This document shows positions 6,145-7,653 of a DNA stretch of 7,653 bases, in pieces; the first letter of the stretch is position 1; the number at the start of each line of letters is the position of its first letter. The position numbers and the translations under genes were made by a program. This DNA is from JAALKW01 sp963974485 (lineage in GTDB: Bacteria; Pseudomonadota; Gammaproteobacteria; Legionellales; Legionellaceae). The DNA lies in assembly GCA_963974485.1 (NCBI GenBank), contig CAXBBS010000025.1:1-7653 (forward strand), read 5' to 3'. The notes under the pieces are model-generated. The model searched no databases. It saw only the letters and a program-made list of their open reading frames with translations, and was not told where the DNA came from.

Positions 6145-7544
6145 GATGTCGTCTTATTACATTGATAAGCATAACCTGCACCTAAATCTTGGTACAAGCG
6201 CACAATCGTCGTTAATTGTGCAATTTTAGACTTCGTTAAATCAATTGCTGCTCGATCCATATTAATTTTATTGATTAATAACGTTGGATAGCTATACAAC
6301 CCTTGATCATAACTATTTGTTGCTAAGTTCAAGGCTTTTTGGCTGCTCGCAAAATTATGACCCTGCGCAACAAAACTTGCATAATATTCTTGATGAGTCG
6401 ATAAATCATCATCTACCGATTTAAACGCCGCGCGAACCACTTGAATATACTCACGGTAGGCAGCATAACGCAACCCTTTCGCTGATTTGTATTGCCCCGC
6501 ATATTCAGGTGCGAGTAAGGGCATGCCAAATAAGGTTAAACTATTCCAATAATCATGCCCGCCTGAAAACAAACGCGCAAGCCCCTCAGCAACTGAACCG
6601 CCAATGCTCGTTAAGCTCACTGTCGGAAAAAAAGTAGAAGTAACCACACCGACTTCGGCATTGGCTGCTACGAGCTTTTGCTCTGCTGCACGTACATCCG
6701 GTCTATTTTTTAATACTTGAGAAGGTAGATTAACAGGCACAAGCGCACGGCTATTTAAATTCATAAACCTCGAGCCAATATCAACATCACCTGGATTTTC
6801 ATTCAGCAGTAATTTAAGTGCGTTGCGAGACAAAACTACATTATTTTGTACAATCGGTAACTCGGCTTTAGCTTTGTCATAATCCTGTTCATATTGCTGC
6901 AATGTATATAACGAAATTAACCCTTCGGTGTACTGCTTTTTACTTAAATAAAGCAAGTCTTTAAGATCGGCGACCAGCCGCTGCTCTTGGTTTAATAAAT
7001 ACGTATGACCTGAATATGCAAAATAACCTGCTGCTGTTTCACTGATCACGGTTAATGCCACCGCGTCACGTATGGCTGCTTCAGAAAAAGCCTTGGCCTT
7101 AGCGCGTTCACTGGATCTCAAATATTGAAATAAATTCAAAGCATACGTAGGCAACACACCCGAACTAAATCCCGGATCAAAAATATTAACTTTAGTGCTC
7201 GCATACCCCAGAATTAATGCATTCACCGACGGTATAATCGAATATTGAACTTGCAACAACTCACCTTGGGCATCCAACACACGACCTAAGGCCACTTGAA
7301 TATTATTATTATTCTCAACAGCTTTGTGAATTAAGTGCGTTAACTGCTTATCATTGAATTGCTTCCACCATTCCATTGCTGGCAAATTAATATTTTCGGT
7401 CTTGGATAAATTATCCGAGCTGTTCCATTTTTCGGGTGTCTTGATTTCAGGTTTTTTATAGGTAGGGCCGTACAACGCACAACCCGAAAGCAGGATGAAA
7501 CATACAAGTATATTACAAATAAGTATATTAGTATTTTTTATCAT
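6141..7544 (-). CDS. Outer-membrane efflux channel lipoprotein (OprM/TolC type, NodT family)
   Basis: A 467-residue outer-membrane factor forming the exit duct of the tripartite pump. The ATG at 7544-7542 gives a lipoprotein signal (Met-Ile-Lys, hydrophobic core, LSGC with Cys22), followed by the GPTYKKPE segment usual at the mature N-terminus of OprM-like proteins. Two outer-membrane-efflux repeats follow (roughly 55-245 and 270-460), the second marked by LPSQVLKNRPDV (273-284) and FFP (305-307), which are hallmark sequences of the family. The usual first-repeat WELDLFG-type stretch is degenerate (LNLFQYLR, 137-143). A further in-frame TTG at 7604 would add 20 residues, but it lies against the upstream terminator and before the predicted transcription start, so ATG is preferred. 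No Shine-Dalgarno sequence is evident. It is the first gene of the operon, overlapping the adaptor start by 4 bases. Confidence 0.94.
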   Translation of the reverse strand: MIKNTNILICNILVCFILLSGCALYGPTYKKPEIKTPEKWNSSDNLSKTENINLPAMEWWKQFNDKQLTHLIHKAVENNNNIQVALGRVLDAQGELLQVQYSIIPSVNALILGYASTKVNIFDPGFSSGVLPTYALNLFQYLRSSERAKAKAFSEAAIRDAVALTVISETAAGYFAYSGHTYLLNQEQRLVADLKDLLYLSKKQYTEGLISLYTLQQYEQDYDKAKAELPIVQNNVVLSRNALKLLLNENPGDVDIGSRFMNLNSRALVPVNLPSQVLKNRPDVRAAEQKLVAANAEVGVVTSTFFPTVSLTSIGGSVAEGLARLFSGGHDYWNSLTLFGMPLLAPEYAGQYKSAKGLRYAAYREYIQVVRAAFKSVDDDLSTHQEYYASFVAQGHNFASSQKALNLATNSYDQGLYSYPTLLINKINMDRAAIDLTKSKIAQLTTIVRLYQDLGAGYAYQCNKTTS

Positions 7545-7571
7545 CAAATAAACAATAAAATAGCTTATCTT

Positions 7572-7600
7572 ACCATAAACAATAAACTTATAAATTTCAA
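7572..7600 (-). promoter_or_regulatory. Predicted promoter of the efflux operon
   Basis: On the minus strand TTGAAA (7600-7595, 5 of 6 matches to the -35 consensus) is followed after 17 bases by TATGGT (7577-7572, 4 of 6 matches). Initiation would be near 7565, giving a leader of about 20 bases before the ATG at 7544. The -35 box begins two bases after the T-run of the upstream terminator. The surrounding sequence is very AT-rich, so chance matches are likely. No clear operator palindrome is seen apart from the terminator itself. Confidence 0.45.
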
Positions 7601-7602
7601 AC

Positions 7603-7644
7603 AAAAAAAAGCCCCTTAGATTATATAAATCTAAGGGGCTTTTT
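7603..7644 (-). terminator. Strong intrinsic terminator upstream of the efflux operon, probably bidirectional
   Basis: A perfect 12-bp stem GCCCCTTAGATT/AATCTAAGGGGC (7611-7622 paired with 7628-7639) has a 5-base loop and is flanked by A8 on the left (7603-7610) and T5 on the right (7640-7644). Read on the minus strand it ends in T8, so it most likely terminates a minus-strand gene beyond the right edge and insulates the efflux operon. The T5 on the plus strand could also stop transcription coming from the left. Confidence 0.88.
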
Positions 7645-7653
7645 AGAATTAAA

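Noticed and set aside
5767..6229. Plus-strand frames opposite the adaptor gene (5767-6135, 5993-6229)
   Set aside because: They are antisense to a well-supported lipoprotein adaptor and its coupled start; no family resemblance.
7545..7604. N-terminal extension of the channel gene to a TTG at 7604
   Set aside because: The TTG overlaps the terminator region and the predicted promoter, while the ATG at 7544 gives a proper lipoprotein signal with a correctly spaced lipobox.
1700..7653. Genomic-island insertion of the efflux operon at the tRNA genes
   Set aside because: No integrase, no transposase and no duplicated tRNA 3' end were seen at the right side; the operon sits at the 5' side of tRNA-Thr, not the 3' side where integrases usually act.

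Overview
The window looks like part of a moderately AT-rich gammaproteobacterial chromosome. EF-Tu resembles the Legionella/Coxiella branch from memory, including the C-terminal VAKIIE, but no search was run, so only the class is firm. Every supported gene lies on the minus strand, so the biological reading direction is right to left.

Right part (about 7653 down to 1822): after an intrinsic terminator that closes something beyond the right edge comes a predicted promoter. It drives a compact three-gene tripartite efflux operon in the order outer-membrane channel (OprM/TolC type), periplasmic adaptor (AcrA/MexA type) and inner-membrane RND pump (AcrB/MexB, HAE1 type). The first two genes overlap by the four bases ATGA and the next pair is 3 bases apart, so they are almost certainly co-transcribed and translationally coupled. 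The channel and adaptor carry lipoprotein signals, the adaptor has the hairpin-tip motif that docks onto the channel, and the pump keeps its whole proton-relay set. Together they should form a proton-driven envelope-spanning exporter. The substrate cannot be read from sequence, and the drug pocket looks unlike AcrB.

Left part (about 1821 down to 1): a classical tRNA-tufB operon, tRNA-Thr(UGU), tRNA-Tyr(GUA), tRNA-Gly(UCC), tRNA-Thr(GGU), tuf. This is the same order as E. coli thrU-tyrU-glyT-thrT-tufB. A tRNA-Trp(CCA) follows and runs off the left edge, an arrangement that in many gammaproteobacteria leads to secE-nusG. A strong-looking promoter with a GC-rich discriminator precedes the first tRNA, and a second promoter-like site lies between the first and second tRNAs.

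The junction is the most notable point. The pump's stop codon is only a few bases from the tRNA promoter and no intrinsic terminator is visible between them, so efflux transcription may read into the tRNA/EF-Tu operon. No mobile element, CRISPR array or clearly new system is visible. The unusual points are the operon order, the divergent pump pocket and the regulatory layout.
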